Shown piece by piece: positions 50,097 to 59,373 of a stretch of 64,000 nucleotides of DNA. The notes under the pieces are model-generated. The model was not told the origin of the DNA, ran no database searches, and was given only the letters and a program-made list of their open reading frames with translations. Location: positions 45,129 through 109,128 of IMG/VR virus record IMGVR_UViG_3300050821_003529; one strand, 5' to 3'. The stretch is from a virus. The position numbers were made by a program, and so were the translations under genes. Each line of letters starts with the position of its first letter. Positions within the stretch are counted from its first letter, which is position 1.

Positions 50097-50495
50097 TTAA
50101 ATTTTAGCCGGTCGCCCCCTTTTTTGACGTGCTAATCCCTTGGCAGCACTCTTTCCGTTTGCCGCTCGTCTTATACTAATCAAAACTCTTTTAATTACAT
50201 TAGGTTTAGCATGTAATTCTTCGGCTATATGTCCAACGGTCAATCCAACCCGATAATACATATGAATTATTCGCATCCAACGAGCCGCCCCGGCTCGGTG
50301 CTTTATGTTAGTTTTCAACTTAGGGAAAGAACACAACAATAGTTTCTTAACGGCATCGTCATCCTTACTCCATGCTGGAACCTTCTTTCTTGAATCTGAT
50401 CGTGGCGAGATAATCTGATGCCCGTCAGTCATAAACGGATCAGAACCATCCATAACCGTTCGTAATTCACTAAATGTGTCTCTCAGATTAGGCAT
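50097..50495 (-). CDS. HTH DNA-binding protein (sigma region-4-like)
   Basis: 132 aa. RWMRIIHMYYRVGLTVGHIAEELHAKPNVIKRVLISIRRAANG (about residues 72-115) has the spacing of a helix-turn-helix with a sigma-like second helix. The basic C-terminus (RQKRGRPAKI) resembles an AT-hook (GRP). A candidate phage regulator; no target known. A 64-bp gap separates it from the 247-aa gene. Confidence 0.7.
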   Translation of the reverse strand: MPNLRDTFSELRTVMDGSDPFMTDGHQIISPRSDSRKKVPAWSKDDDAVKKLLLCSFPKLKTNIKHRAGAARWMRIIHMYYRVGLTVGHIAEELHAKPNVIKRVLISIRRAANGKSAAKGLARQKRGRPAKI

Positions 50496-50496
50496 A

Positions 50497-50787
50497 TTAG
50501 ATCAAATTAGTCAAAAGCAATTCATTTAATTGTCGTCCGACAAATTCGTTCGTCTGATTTCCTTGACGACGAACATGATTTGTACCCAAAGGTTTAACTG
50601 ATCGTCTAAGATCGGGATCAAATTGACGATCTTGAAATGAAACTTCTTCTTGAGTTTTTCGTTTCCGTCCTATCGCCTTATTTTGATCATGCTCCGGGTG
50701 TTTACTACATAGATACGTCGTATTCTCCGTAGCGTTCTCTACTTCAATAAATGATGGACAATCTTTAATTCTGCATTGAATTTTCAT
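50497..50787 (-). CDS. Small zinc-ribbon-like protein (96 aa)
   Basis: CRIKDC and CSKHPEH in the first 35 residues may bind zinc; the C-terminal part is basic and Asn/Gln-rich. Overlaps the nuclease gene by ATGA. Confidence 0.6.
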   Translation of the reverse strand: MKIQCRIKDCPSFIEVENATENTTYLCSKHPEHDQNKAIGRKRKTQEEVSFQDRQFDPDLRRSVKPLGTNHVRRQGNQTNEFVGRQLNELLLTNLI

Positions 50788-51905
50788 TCATTATCCTCTA
50801 GTAGGTCGTCGAAATTTTCTTCGTCCGTCTTTGTAAAATTTTGTTCTTTAAACATCTGATCCTCAAGAACAAATGCTCGAAAATAAGGATCATTTCGATC
50901 ATCATGAGGATATCTTATGCCGAAGGTATTCGGCCAAGAATTGTTCTTCCACGAGTTTACAATCTGAACTATCTGCCGGGCTGCTATTTCTCCTGCTTCC
51001 ATGGCAGATTTCTCTGTGACTCGACCTGTCAGGAATTGTAACCGCTGTCGAGTCAAGATAAAGTTCGGTACTGGAATACCGTACTCTTTTCCTAGATTTT
51101 CACTAGGTACAATCAAACTTGTCTCTTCTCCAGCTTCAGCGATAAAAACTTCCTGACCAGCTTCATAGTCTATTTTAAACTTTGCCGAATGAGCATCACC
51201 CAACAACGTGACTCGACTTCCTTTTCGTAATGACCGTCCGGTTTTCTTGAAGACTAACAAAGCAACGTCTCGGATACCTGATAGCCAAGAGTACCGTCTA
51301 AGCTGTGTATCAAATGAAGCTATGCCAGATTGTTCTGGAAAATCTATACCGCTAGTCTTAATATCAACGATCAGAGGACGATATACTCCATCCTGAGTAT
51401 TCCAAACGACAGTTTCAAGCATAGGATGGTCAGGCTGAACATAAGTTATAATATCCAACTTACCTGCATCCTCAATCTCCCCGTAATTAGGATCACCGGG
51501 AAATACTTCCTTGGCTATCTCTCGTTGAAAGACAGAACAACCGCCGAGAGGAATTGGAAGTTTAGGCTGCATGATCTGATACAACTTGATCATTTCTTGA
51601 CCGTCAAGATTCAGCGTTTCCCAATCCTTCTCTGTAGCGGTATACAGCAAATCCTTTCGATCTTTATGTTGCGCCCACCGATGTTGAAAATCCTCAAGAG
51701 CACCTATTCCTTCGTGATCATGATGCCACTGAATAGATTCTTCAAGCGCACGTCCGAAAAGAAAACGTGCTTTATTTTCAATTTCTCGCCAGCCACCAAT
51801 ACGGCGTAGATAGTACTTAAGTGGACACTGATCATATTCGTTTCCCGCACTATAACTGTGCTTTCTGTGAGGTTTTCCTTTCGTATTAATATATAAAAAT
51901 GCCAC
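50784..51905 (-). CDS. PD-(D/E)XK exonuclease (Cas4/RecB-like)
   Basis: 373 aa, GTG start at 51905. YDQCPLKYYLRRIGG at the start (helical arch), EIEDAGKLDIIT and PLIVDIKTSG (D...DxK catalytic core, near 145-190), and LRRYSWLSG (Q/R-x-x-x-Y motif). Likely a replication/recombination nuclease working with the adjacent helicase and annealing-like protein. No FeS cysteines of Cas4 are seen. Confidence 0.88.
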   Translation of the reverse strand: MAFLYINTKGKPHRKHSYSAGNEYDQCPLKYYLRRIGGWREIENKARFLFGRALEESIQWHHDHEGIGALEDFQHRWAQHKDRKDLLYTATEKDWETLNLDGQEMIKLYQIMQPKLPIPLGGCSVFQREIAKEVFPGDPNYGEIEDAGKLDIITYVQPDHPMLETVVWNTQDGVYRPLIVDIKTSGIDFPEQSGIASFDTQLRRYSWLSGIRDVALLVFKKTGRSLRKGSRVTLLGDAHSAKFKIDYEAGQEVFIAEAGEETSLIVPSENLGKEYGIPVPNFILTRQRLQFLTGRVTEKSAMEAGEIAARQIVQIVNSWKNNSWPNTFGIRYPHDDRNDPYFRAFVLEDQMFKEQNFTKTDEENFDDLLEDNE

Positions 51906-52279
51906 TACTCCCCCTGCCGATCTCGGTCGGCTTTTTCAATCGACAACTTTAACGCTTGTGTCAAATCACCTAACTCTTCGGCACGTTGCGCCTCTTTCTT
52001 TTTCTCTAACTCCTCGTTTTGTTTCTGCCAATCCATACTATTACGCATTCCTGTACTACGTATTCCTGTAGGTCTAATGCCATAACTAAGCCATCCAGCA
52101 TTGGTTATGTAATAATTTTCTAGAGCTGATGTGGCTCTAATTCGTTTAAGCTCATCTTGAAGAATCTTTCCAGCCACGTATGACTTATCAATATTAATTT
52201 GTTCTGGAGCAATCTTCTTCAACTTGTCAAACAAGTCTGTGAAAGCCAGTGTCACTGCTGTCCATTCTCTTTCGTTCAT
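51905..52279 (-). CDS. Phage protein of unknown function (124 aa)
   Basis: Helical and charged with a central YGIRPTGIRSTGMRNSM repeat-like segment (GIRPTG/GIRSTG). Coupled with the nuclease gene. No motif. Confidence 0.65.
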   Translation of the reverse strand: MNEREWTAVTLAFTDLFDKLKKIAPEQINIDKSYVAGKILQDELKRIRATSALENYYITNAGWLSYGIRPTGIRSTGMRNSMDWQKQNEELEKKKEAQRAEELGDLTQALKLSIEKADRDRQGE

Positions 52280-52711
52280 TTAAATCTTCCCCATTTTTTC
52301 AAGTAATTTATCCCATAAAGTAAGAGCGTAATCTTTTCTCCTTCCACATATCCTATTCAAAAATGTTTTAATGCACACATCCTCGTAATTTCCTTCAAAG
52401 CACTCTTGATGTCCTGGCGATAAACGTATTTTAACGTGTTCTAAATTATTCTTTTCTAACCACGCATACCTTCTAAGTTGATCTCGCTTAATAAGATCAT
52501 TTCCAAGTTTTACCTCTAATCTAAATCCATCGTCGGGCCAACCACAATAAAGCTTTCCTCGTTTAGCTAAAGCGAGACGCAACTGATATAACTGGCCTTC
52601 CATCCGTTTATGCTCACGATGTTTAATATGCCACTCTCTGCCGTATTTTCTAAGTAATGCTCGGTGATTTTTACGCCACTCTTTTTCTTTCTTCTTAGTT
52701 TTGTAAGCCAC
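52280..52711 (-). CDS. Basic phage protein of unknown function (143 aa)
   Basis: GTG start at 52711, inside the helicase end. Very basic N-terminus (KTKKKEKEWRKNHRALLRKYGREWHIKHREHKR) that resembles the DNA-binding arms of homing HNH proteins, but no HNH core follows. C-terminal half is alpha/beta. Function unknown. Confidence 0.65.
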   Translation of the reverse strand: MAYKTKKKEKEWRKNHRALLRKYGREWHIKHREHKRMEGQLYQLRLALAKRGKLYCGWPDDGFRLEVKLGNDLIKRDQLRRYAWLEKNNLEHVKIRLSPGHQECFEGNYEDVCIKTFLNRICGRRKDYALTLWDKLLEKMGKI

Positions 52712-54278
52712 TTGTATGAACCTTAATTTGATCTCCGAACGAATTTAAAAACATAGATCGATCTCCATTATAACTTATACTCAGAGTCTTGGCTGCTCTT
52801 GAGCAAGCGACGAAAAATATTCGTCTCTCTTCGTTAAGTTCTCCGTCTCTATGGGGCATTCTACCTTCATTTACCCCAATAACATAAACATGATCCCACT
52901 CTCGACCTTTTGCCATATGAACCGTAGAAAGAGTCACAGTTTTAACTTTCTTCGTAGATTTTCTACCATACATTAATTTCCGCATAAAATCTAAAAACTC
53001 TTTTATATTACCGCCTTTTTCCACTGCGATTTTAACTAAGCCGTTCATATTATTTATAGGATCGGCCTCGTCCGGATTAAAATTTCTAAATAACGCTGGA
53101 AGATTATGTTCACGTATGATCGCTGATAAAATTTGGTGCGCTGGTCGAGTATCCTCAAGATAGCCTTTAGCTAAAGACAACATATGTTTAATTTCCTTCT
53201 GATCAAAGAAATCTTTTTTACCCAGGAACACATATTTAATTCCACGACTAGACATTAATCGCTGATAAATAAACAACTGCCGATTCGTTCTAGCTAAGAT
53301 TGCTGTCCGTGGCGGATCAAGTAAGTGATCGATGATCCAACTCGCTTCTGAAAAGTCGTCGAAAAATTTAGTGAATGATGGCTTTTCTCCCAAAGGGTTC
53401 CGAGTGACCATATGCGATGCAATGCCGTTGTCCACCGGGAGGATCGTTTTGAAAAAGCTGACCAACTCTCCCGTGGAGCGAAAATTTTCTCCGAGATACA
53501 ACTTTCTAGCGCCTGGAAACAATCTTTCGAAGTTTGAGAGGCTTCCTGGCTGAGCACTTCGCCATTCGTATATAAGCTGATTCTCATCTCCAACAACGAA
53601 GATGTTTCCTGCGAAGATAAGCTGAAGCAGTCGGAATTGGACGATATCAGTGTCTTGGGCTTCATCCACGCTGATGTAGGACCGTTGATATCTAGAACGA
53701 ACGGTTCCATCGGCTTCAAGGAGCTTGACCGTTTCCCGCATAAGCGAATCAAAGTCCAGCCACCCTTCTTCTCGACAACGACGCTCGTAATCTCTATATG
53801 CCAATCCGTAGAAGTATTCTCGTTCATTATTTGACTCCGCTATAACTTGCTCTGGCTCCATATTAGAACGTTTCCAACCACTGATCATCTCTTTCAACAA
53901 CTGATAATTATTAATTGCTTTGTACGATTCGACTAATTTAAATATCAACTTGTAATCTTCCAAAGCAACTGGAATTACCGTATCTGACAATTTGAACGGC
54001 AGGTGCTGCCGTTCGTTCTTAATCAACTCCAAGGCGAAACTATGAAACGTTCTAAACACTTTGTTAGCATTCAATAAGCCGACTCGGTTGACCATCTCTT
54101 CTGCTGCGGCAGCAGTAAATGTTAGATTAAGGATATCCTTAGACTTAATACCGCCCATCAACATATTCAAATATCGTTGAATTAAGACAGTCGTCTTACC
54201 GCTTCCCGGCCCTGCGACGGTCACCCACGTTCCGTCAATAGCCTTAACTACCGCCTGCTGTTCATCATTAAGTATCAT
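52695..54278 (-). CDS. UvrD/Rep-type superfamily 1 DNA helicase
   Basis: 527 aa, shorter than full-length UvrD (about 720), so accessory 1B/2B regions are reduced. Motifs are complete: Walker A VAGPGSGKT (18-26), DEAQDTD (motif II, near 200), GDENQLIYEWR (motif III), GENFRST (IV), TVHMAKGREWDHVYV (V) and FFVACSRA (VI). Expected 3'-5' helicase for replication or recombination. ATG overlaps the preceding gene. Confidence 0.93.
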   Translation of the reverse strand: MILNDEQQAVVKAIDGTWVTVAGPGSGKTTVLIQRYLNMLMGGIKSKDILNLTFTAAAAEEMVNRVGLLNANKVFRTFHSFALELIKNERQHLPFKLSDTVIPVALEDYKLIFKLVESYKAINNYQLLKEMISGWKRSNMEPEQVIAESNNEREYFYGLAYRDYERRCREEGWLDFDSLMRETVKLLEADGTVRSRYQRSYISVDEAQDTDIVQFRLLQLIFAGNIFVVGDENQLIYEWRSAQPGSLSNFERLFPGARKLYLGENFRSTGELVSFFKTILPVDNGIASHMVTRNPLGEKPSFTKFFDDFSEASWIIDHLLDPPRTAILARTNRQLFIYQRLMSSRGIKYVFLGKKDFFDQKEIKHMLSLAKGYLEDTRPAHQILSAIIREHNLPALFRNFNPDEADPINNMNGLVKIAVEKGGNIKEFLDFMRKLMYGRKSTKKVKTVTLSTVHMAKGREWDHVYVIGVNEGRMPHRDGELNEERRIFFVACSRAAKTLSISYNGDRSMFLNSFGDQIKVHTSGLQN

Positions 54279-55510
54279 GCTTTTGTTTTCAAGGCTGTTT
54301 CATCAATCAACTTAACCAAACCTACTGGAGTTAAACTATCAAACATCTTAAACATATTTTCCCACTGAGCGACAGTCAGTTGATTCAGGACTTGACCGTA
54401 CGTTGCTTGAGCAAATAAACGAACCTTCATGCCGATACCACCAATGTTCTCTGTTGGAACCATACCTGCTTGTGGCAGGATCGTATTCGTATATGTGAAC
54501 AAACGATCACGAAATGCTTTCATCTGCTGATCATTCGGTAATTCAGGAATAGGAGCCTTCATCTCGGGAATGATATCTTCTGCCTTAGGAATAACAGGCA
54601 TTACATCTAAACGTTCAAAGTCAACCGGTTTTGGCAAAGTTACTGTAAGATGCTCTGGATAAGATTTCCAGGTTTCGATAACCGATACTTCTTTTACCGG
54701 TGTCGTCGTTTGCTTACTTTCCGGAATGTCGGCGTTCACTGACTTTGGCACTGGAACGGGGTTATCAAAAGAGAATGGAGTATCCAACTCTACTGGCTTC
54801 TGCCGTTGTCGACGTTTAGGAGCCTCAGGGAGCGTTTCCCCGGCTTCCTTGGCTAGAACCGTCTCCGGCACCTTAGACAAGGCTTGTTGAGCCTCTAATT
54901 GGGCTTGGGTAGGTCCTAGAGGTTCACTTCGTAGCGTTTTAACTACTTCTAGATCGATGGGGCTAGAAAGATTACCGATTCCACTGTCAGTTATATCTTT
55001 ACCCGCCGCTGCATTGGGTCTATTCACTGGCTGCGGCGTTGTTAAAGCTTCCTTAACGTCAGTTGTCTTTGAATCTGCTTGAAGCTCAGTTTCATCGATT
55101 AAACCTGCACCAGCAAACTGCAGTGTCATTCGCCGAATAGCCCGAGTCTGAGCGACCATTATGGCGACTTCCAATGCTCTGCCCGTCAAACCATCGATAT
55201 AAGACGCACCGACAGCTATTTCAAATCGACCGTCTTTATTCTTACCAAAGCAAGTATAAGTCAGGGTACCGTTAAAGATTTCCTTTCTAAGATCAGCGAC
55301 GGAGATTCCCAACCGTTCACGAATAATATCCGTGGCACCTTTCTTAGCGTACAGGACTCGACGACGTGCTCCGTCTCCGGAATCCATGTAGGTGAATGCC
55401 AAGACGTTTAACTCAGGCGGCACACCATGGAATTGACATGCATCAAGATAATACTGCTGAAGTTCTTCCTTGGACAAGCGATCCAAGTCATACATAGGTA
55501 CAAATTTCAT
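54275..55510 (-). CDS. Putative RecT/Rad52-like single-strand annealing or ssDNA-binding protein
   Basis: 411 aa from ATG 55510 (ATGA overlap). Residues 40-140 show YAKKGATDIIRERLGIS...GRFEIAVGASYIDGLTGRALEVAIMVAQTRAIRRMTLQFAGAGLIDETEL, a block known in phage proteins near recombination genes. The C-terminal 270 residues are Pro/Glu-rich with a final helical domain, typical of a disordered linker. Its place beside helicase and nuclease fits an annealing protein, but the assignment is moderate. Confidence 0.55.
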   Translation of the reverse strand: MKFVPMYDLDRLSKEELQQYYLDACQFHGVPPELNVLAFTYMDSGDGARRRVLYAKKGATDIIRERLGISVADLRKEIFNGTLTYTCFGKNKDGRFEIAVGASYIDGLTGRALEVAIMVAQTRAIRRMTLQFAGAGLIDETELQADSKTTDVKEALTTPQPVNRPNAAAGKDITDSGIGNLSSPIDLEVVKTLRSEPLGPTQAQLEAQQALSKVPETVLAKEAGETLPEAPKRRQRQKPVELDTPFSFDNPVPVPKSVNADIPESKQTTTPVKEVSVIETWKSYPEHLTVTLPKPVDFERLDVMPVIPKAEDIIPEMKAPIPELPNDQQMKAFRDRLFTYTNTILPQAGMVPTENIGGIGMKVRLFAQATYGQVLNQLTVAQWENMFKMFDSLTPVGLVKLIDETALKTKA

Positions 55511-55668
55511 CGCTCCCACTCCCCGAAAATTAATTTGTTCAATAGACAACCCAATAAATAAAACGGAATACTAACAATAAACATCAGAATAACAAACGGT
55601 CCTAGAATTCCAGTCAAAACTATCTCTACGTACTTTTTAGACCGGTCATCCTTAGTCATCTTTTCCAT
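55507..55668 (-). CDS. Small membrane protein (53 aa)
   Basis: ATG 55668, with GGAGAAAGG upstream; an ATG nine bases further in is also possible. Basic N-terminus and one long hydrophobic segment (IVLTGILGPFVILMFIVSI) with a second weak one. Function unknown. Confidence 0.55.
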   Translation of the reverse strand: MEKMTKDDRSKKYVEIVLTGILGPFVILMFIVSIPFYLLGCLLNKLIFGEWER

Positions 55669-55930
55669 TACCTTTCTCCGTCGTGATGTGAAAGCCCTCG
55701 CAAATTTCACAGTTGTATGCCGAAAACGCTGGCGCTTCCGGATGCTTCTTGAACCACATTGCATTCATCGCTGCACCGTGCGAAGTGAAACGAGTCTTTC
55801 GAAAGCAAGAATAATACGCATTCTTATGACGCTCTTTCAGCTTCTTAAGAAACGGAAGTATCCTTTCAAGCACCAGGATACGTTTCCTGCCACGACTGAT
55901 AGTAAAATCTATTTTAAAATCCCACTTCAT
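55652..55930 (-). CDS. Small Cys/His phage protein (92 aa)
   Basis: Very basic N-terminal 60 residues, then YNCEICEGFHITT near 73, a zinc-knuckle pattern typical of small phage proteins. Overlaps the next gene. Function unknown. Confidence 0.65.
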   Translation of the reverse strand: MKWDFKIDFTISRGRKRILVLERILPFLKKLKERHKNAYYSCFRKTRFTSHGAAMNAMWFKKHPEAPAFSAYNCEICEGFHITTEKGNGKDD

Positions 55931-55936
55931 TTTGCC

Positions 55937-56923
55937 TCACTTATGATAATAAACATCCTCAAAGCCATCTGCTCCTAGAGGTAAATCTGGTGCCCATCTG
56001 ACCGGCTGTGACATCAAATGAACCATCTCTCGATAGCCAGGGTGAAACGGATCATTGTCTGTTTCACTAATTCCTTCGTCATGTACGTGACCACAGATTG
56101 AACAAATCTGATCGATTTCTAAAAGTTTATCACATAGAACATCTCGGGCTATCGCTTGCACAGCATTTTCAAAAACTTTTCCACCGTGACTGACAATACC
56201 GTTCTTCCACTGCTTTGTTTCCTGATCGACGCCACTATAAATCAATCCGGGTTTGAATACTTCATTATCTTCAGTGCTCCACGGCATTCTAATATCGTCG
56301 ATGTGAGCATCCACATAATGAAGATATCTACCTGACGGCAATTGCATTCTAAGAATCTGGCGATCATTTCCTCTATCGTTAAAAGGAAGCTTATCGAACT
56401 TTATTCCTATTTGATCCAGTCTGCTCAAGGAGAACAACATATCCGGATTCGTCGTTGTCACCGGTCTATTCTGCAAAACCGACTTGATAGCTATTTCTAA
56501 CGCATACCACATATGGACGATTTCGGGATATGACTCACGAAAAACGTTTGTGATATTCTGAGCCTCTGCAAGAGTCATATCTATGCCCATGTTTTCAGCA
56601 TAGCCCCACAATCCTAGCTTCTTAGGATCACCAGTCTTTTTATCCTTACCCATTCCACCGGCACCTTGACGATACACCGCCGCAAGAACTCCCGGCTTCG
56701 CCATCTGCCGCATGAACTTCGCTGCGGCTTTCTTGACCGGATCATCGGAATGTAAATCAGCTTCTAAAGTTTCATAAGGTATGCCGTACATTTTGACGGC
56801 GAAAGCTAAATAGGGGTCTTTTCCCTCATAAAATACTTGAAGTAGAGGCTCGCAGCCAGCGATCCAAGCGGCTACTCTCGTCTCGATTGCATTAAGATCG
56901 GCGACATTCAGTCTAGTGTCCAC
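55937..56923 (-). CDS. DNA polymerase I family, C-terminal (catalytic) subunit of split enzyme
   Basis: 328 aa from GTG 56923, with GAGG 7 nt upstream. VADLNAIETRVAAWIAG (motif A; Asp is the catalytic metal ligand), a motif B-like region (MRQMAKPGVLAAVYRQGAGG) and GHVHDEGI (motif C HDE, near 285). It ends WAPDLPLGADGFEDVYYHK as in phage family A polymerases. It lacks the exonuclease and thumb parts, which lie in the 57184-58425 gene, so the polymerase is split immediately before motif A. Confidence 0.88.
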   Translation of the reverse strand: MDTRLNVADLNAIETRVAAWIAGCEPLLQVFYEGKDPYLAFAVKMYGIPYETLEADLHSDDPVKKAAAKFMRQMAKPGVLAAVYRQGAGGMGKDKKTGDPKKLGLWGYAENMGIDMTLAEAQNITNVFRESYPEIVHMWYALEIAIKSVLQNRPVTTTNPDMLFSLSRLDQIGIKFDKLPFNDRGNDRQILRMQLPSGRYLHYVDAHIDDIRMPWSTEDNEVFKPGLIYSGVDQETKQWKNGIVSHGGKVFENAVQAIARDVLCDKLLEIDQICSICGHVHDEGISETDNDPFHPGYREMVHLMSQPVRWAPDLPLGADGFEDVYYHK

Positions 56924-57194
56924 GAACTGTCCTCAAACTCCCGTTGCAAACTCGGCATCTATTTGTGTCATGAACATAACGAGGCGCATCGTTCCACCAA
57001 TAAACGCCGTCTTGTTTATAAAAATTATCGTGTAATGGTAACTCAAATTCTTTACATTGACACTGAGAACCTATTTTCAAAAATGAAAGCCATTGTGGAA
57101 ACCAGTGTAAACACTCCCCACGGATTGCTTCATCATCTAAATAAATTTGACGATGTTCCTTTCTAGCATGTCCGCAGATACAATTATCTGGCAA
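56913..57194 (-). CDS. Small Cys/His-rich protein between the polymerase halves
   Basis: 93 aa. TTG start at 57194, inside the end of the polymerase N-terminal gene, and it overlaps the start of the C-terminal gene by 11 bp. CICGHARKEH, GECLHW and CQCKEF are a cysteine/histidine pattern seen in small phage zinc proteins. It has no HNH or GIY-YIG motif. Role unknown; it separates the halves of an otherwise normal polymerase. Confidence 0.65.
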   Translation of the reverse strand: MPDNCICGHARKEHRQIYLDDEAIRGECLHWFPQWLSFLKIGSQCQCKEFELPLHDNFYKQDGVYWWNDAPRYVHDTNRCRVCNGSLRTVRGH

Positions 57195-58425
57195 CTTCGA
57201 ATACCGTCCGTATCAAATTTTTCACAACAATCAAGACTGCGCCGTAATCGATGTCACCATTGTTATTTTCTGGCTTCTTACCGAACGCATCGATAATTCC
57301 CTGATAATCTTCAGTCAACACCAGCGCTCGGGCTTTCTTAATATTTTTCTGATCCTCGAATCGCTTGTCAGGGCGTGCCAGATTGTGAACTTGGAATCCG
57401 TTCCCTGTCCACCGACCACACCGTGCCGATCCCATATATATAAATTGGTGACGAAGTCTGTTGTCTGGACAAACCTGTCTGATGATGGCAGCCAATTTCT
57501 TGTACGTTGTGGAACTAGCCGCTGCACGAGCTTCTAACACCCGGACACATAATGGAGTTATAGTATCTTTCTCATATTTCAAAGTAGCAGTGACACGTTC
57601 TTTACGAAGCGTATTTGGCTTATAACCCTGTCCCTGTGCCCACTCAAGCATTTGCAAAGGCGAATTAGCATTCTCTAAACCAGTCAAGCGCTGCTGATTT
57701 GCTAGGGCTGCTTCCTTAGCTCGACAAGCTAATTTATATGCTTTAATGACGAACTCCATATTGACTGGAAGCCCTCGGTCGTTGACTTTTTGATCAAATA
57801 TCCAGATTCTTCGCTCTCGCTCGGGCAAAGGAAATACTCCGAGAAGTTGAAGTCGGCGAGCGTTTTCTCGTTCTGCAACAATATCTTGGCGACAATATTC
57901 TCCAAATTCCTGCCACTCCTTAGGATGTGAATTGTAGTCATTAAAGAAACTTGCTGCTTGACGTTTCTTTGTAGCTTTGACAACTGTCAATCGGCTAAAC
58001 AAATGAATTAAATCTTCACCACGTTCGTCCTTCGCAAATTCTTTTCCAAGATTTAAAACTTGACTATCAATTTCCAATTTACCCGTCAAAGACAGATATC
58101 TAGAACTAGCTTGTGGATCATACCAACGTTCTATCGGAATATCTATTCCAAGTTTCACTAATGTCATCCCACGTTCAAACGCCGAGTACCACGCTGCCAT
58201 CAACTGATTCGGGTCTGTCATACGTTCCCAAACGAATTTAGGCATAGGCTCGCCCTGAGCTATCTCCCACAGCTGCGGTTTTGCATCACCAAGAGCGTAC
58301 GCCATCATTAAAGGCTTTGTCGTCGGATGATGCAGATAATTGTAAAGGCCTACACCTTCACGTTTATTCTTATCTCCGATCTCAACTTCACTTCGAGACT
58401 CGTAGTCGATATGGAATAGTTCCAT
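57184..58425 (-). CDS. DNA polymerase I family, N-terminal (exonuclease and thumb/palm) subunit of split enzyme
   Basis: 413 aa, ATG in TAATG with the GMP reductase stop. FHIDYESRSEVEI near residue 4 is exo motif I; EYCRQDIVAERENARRL (about 175-192) is exo III-like; the palm entry GSARCGRWTGNGFQVHNLARP lies at about 325-345. The product ends LIRTVFEVAR exactly where the single-chain enzymes read on into motif A. Together with the 55937-56923 product it would form a complete 3'-5' exonuclease/polymerase. Confidence 0.88.
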   Translation of the reverse strand: MELFHIDYESRSEVEIGDKNKREGVGLYNYLHHPTTKPLMMAYALGDAKPQLWEIAQGEPMPKFVWERMTDPNQLMAAWYSAFERGMTLVKLGIDIPIERWYDPQASSRYLSLTGKLEIDSQVLNLGKEFAKDERGEDLIHLFSRLTVVKATKKRQAASFFNDYNSHPKEWQEFGEYCRQDIVAERENARRLQLLGVFPLPERERRIWIFDQKVNDRGLPVNMEFVIKAYKLACRAKEAALANQQRLTGLENANSPLQMLEWAQGQGYKPNTLRKERVTATLKYEKDTITPLCVRVLEARAAASSTTYKKLAAIIRQVCPDNRLRHQFIYMGSARCGRWTGNGFQVHNLARPDKRFEDQKNIKKARALVLTEDYQGIIDAFGKKPENNNGDIDYGAVLIVVKNLIRTVFEVAR

Positions 58426-59372
58426 TAAATTCGATAATCCAGCAGCGATTTATTAATCTGATTATTCACTCTAATAAACGTGGCGCATTTCGGTAAATCT
58501 TTCAATCGCTTAGCTCCCACATAAGCACAAGCACTTCGCAATCCACCTTTAATATCTTGCAGAACATCTTTCAGAGAACCTTTAGGCGGAAGTGTCATCT
58601 CCCATCCTTCAGCCGCTTTATAATCTTTTAATCCGCCAGCCATTTCCTCATTGGCTCGTCTAGATGACATGCCGTAGAAATCAGGACCATTTTCTTGACA
58701 ACCGGCAAGCATTCCGCCAAGCATGACAAAGTCTGCGCCTGCAGCGAATGCTTTAACAACATCACCCGGAGCAGTACATCCGCCATCAGAAATAATATGT
58801 GCTCCTAGGCCGTGAGCAGCGTCTGCAGCCTCTGCTATGGCACTCAATTGCGGATAACCAACGCCGGTCTTTAATCGAGTTGAACAAGCACTTCCAGAAC
58901 CGATACCAACTTTAACTACGTCGGCACCTGCTAAGATCAAAGCTTCTGTCATTTCTGCCGTGACAACGTTTCCAGCCATAATCGTAACATTTTTATATAA
59001 TGAACGTAACTGAGAAACTCTTTGAACCAGTTGCTCAGAATAACCGTTGGCCACATCTACACACAGATTATTTAAAATCACATCGGGATTTTCTTTTAAA
59101 CCTACAGTTTGAATACAATAATTTGATGTAATTAAAAAACCCTTCGGTAAAGCAGCTAACATATGCTCTGCAAACATAACATCAGCAACCGCTTTATTGG
59201 TCACACTAGACATATTAGCCGAAATAACAGGAATACCTCTCCACGTTCTTTCAGAATACTTAAATTTAAATTCTCGTTCCAAATCCACTTCAGATCGACT
59301 AGACAAAGTAGATCGTTTCGGTTTTAGAAGAACATCGCTAAAATCTAATTTAAGATCAGTTTCAAGTCGCAT
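58425..59372 (-). CDS. guaC: GMP reductase (IMPDH/GMPR family)
   Basis: 315 aa from ATG 59372. DFSDVLLKPKRSTL at the start, KVGIGSGSACSTRLKTGVG (catalytic Cys loop, about 165-180), and ISDGGCTAPGDVVKAFAAGADFVMLGGMLAG (phosphate site). No CBS domains. It converts GMP to IMP with NADPH. With ThyX, the dCMP deaminase and the deoxyribosyltransferase it reshapes the host nucleotide pool. Confidence 0.92.
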   Translation of the reverse strand: MRLETDLKLDFSDVLLKPKRSTLSSRSEVDLEREFKFKYSERTWRGIPVISANMSSVTNKAVADVMFAEHMLAALPKGFLITSNYCIQTVGLKENPDVILNNLCVDVANGYSEQLVQRVSQLRSLYKNVTIMAGNVVTAEMTEALILAGADVVKVGIGSGSACSTRLKTGVGYPQLSAIAEAADAAHGLGAHIISDGGCTAPGDVVKAFAAGADFVMLGGMLAGCQENGPDFYGMSSRRANEEMAGGLKDYKAAEGWEMTLPPKGSLKDVLQDIKGGLRSACAYVGAKRLKDLPKCATFIRVNNQINKSLLDYRI

Positions 59373-59373
59373 A

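Noticed and set aside
52280-52711. Reading the basic 143-aa protein as another homing endonuclease
   Set aside because: The basic arm is suggestive, but the C-terminal half has no HNH, GIY-YIG or LAGLIDADG motif.
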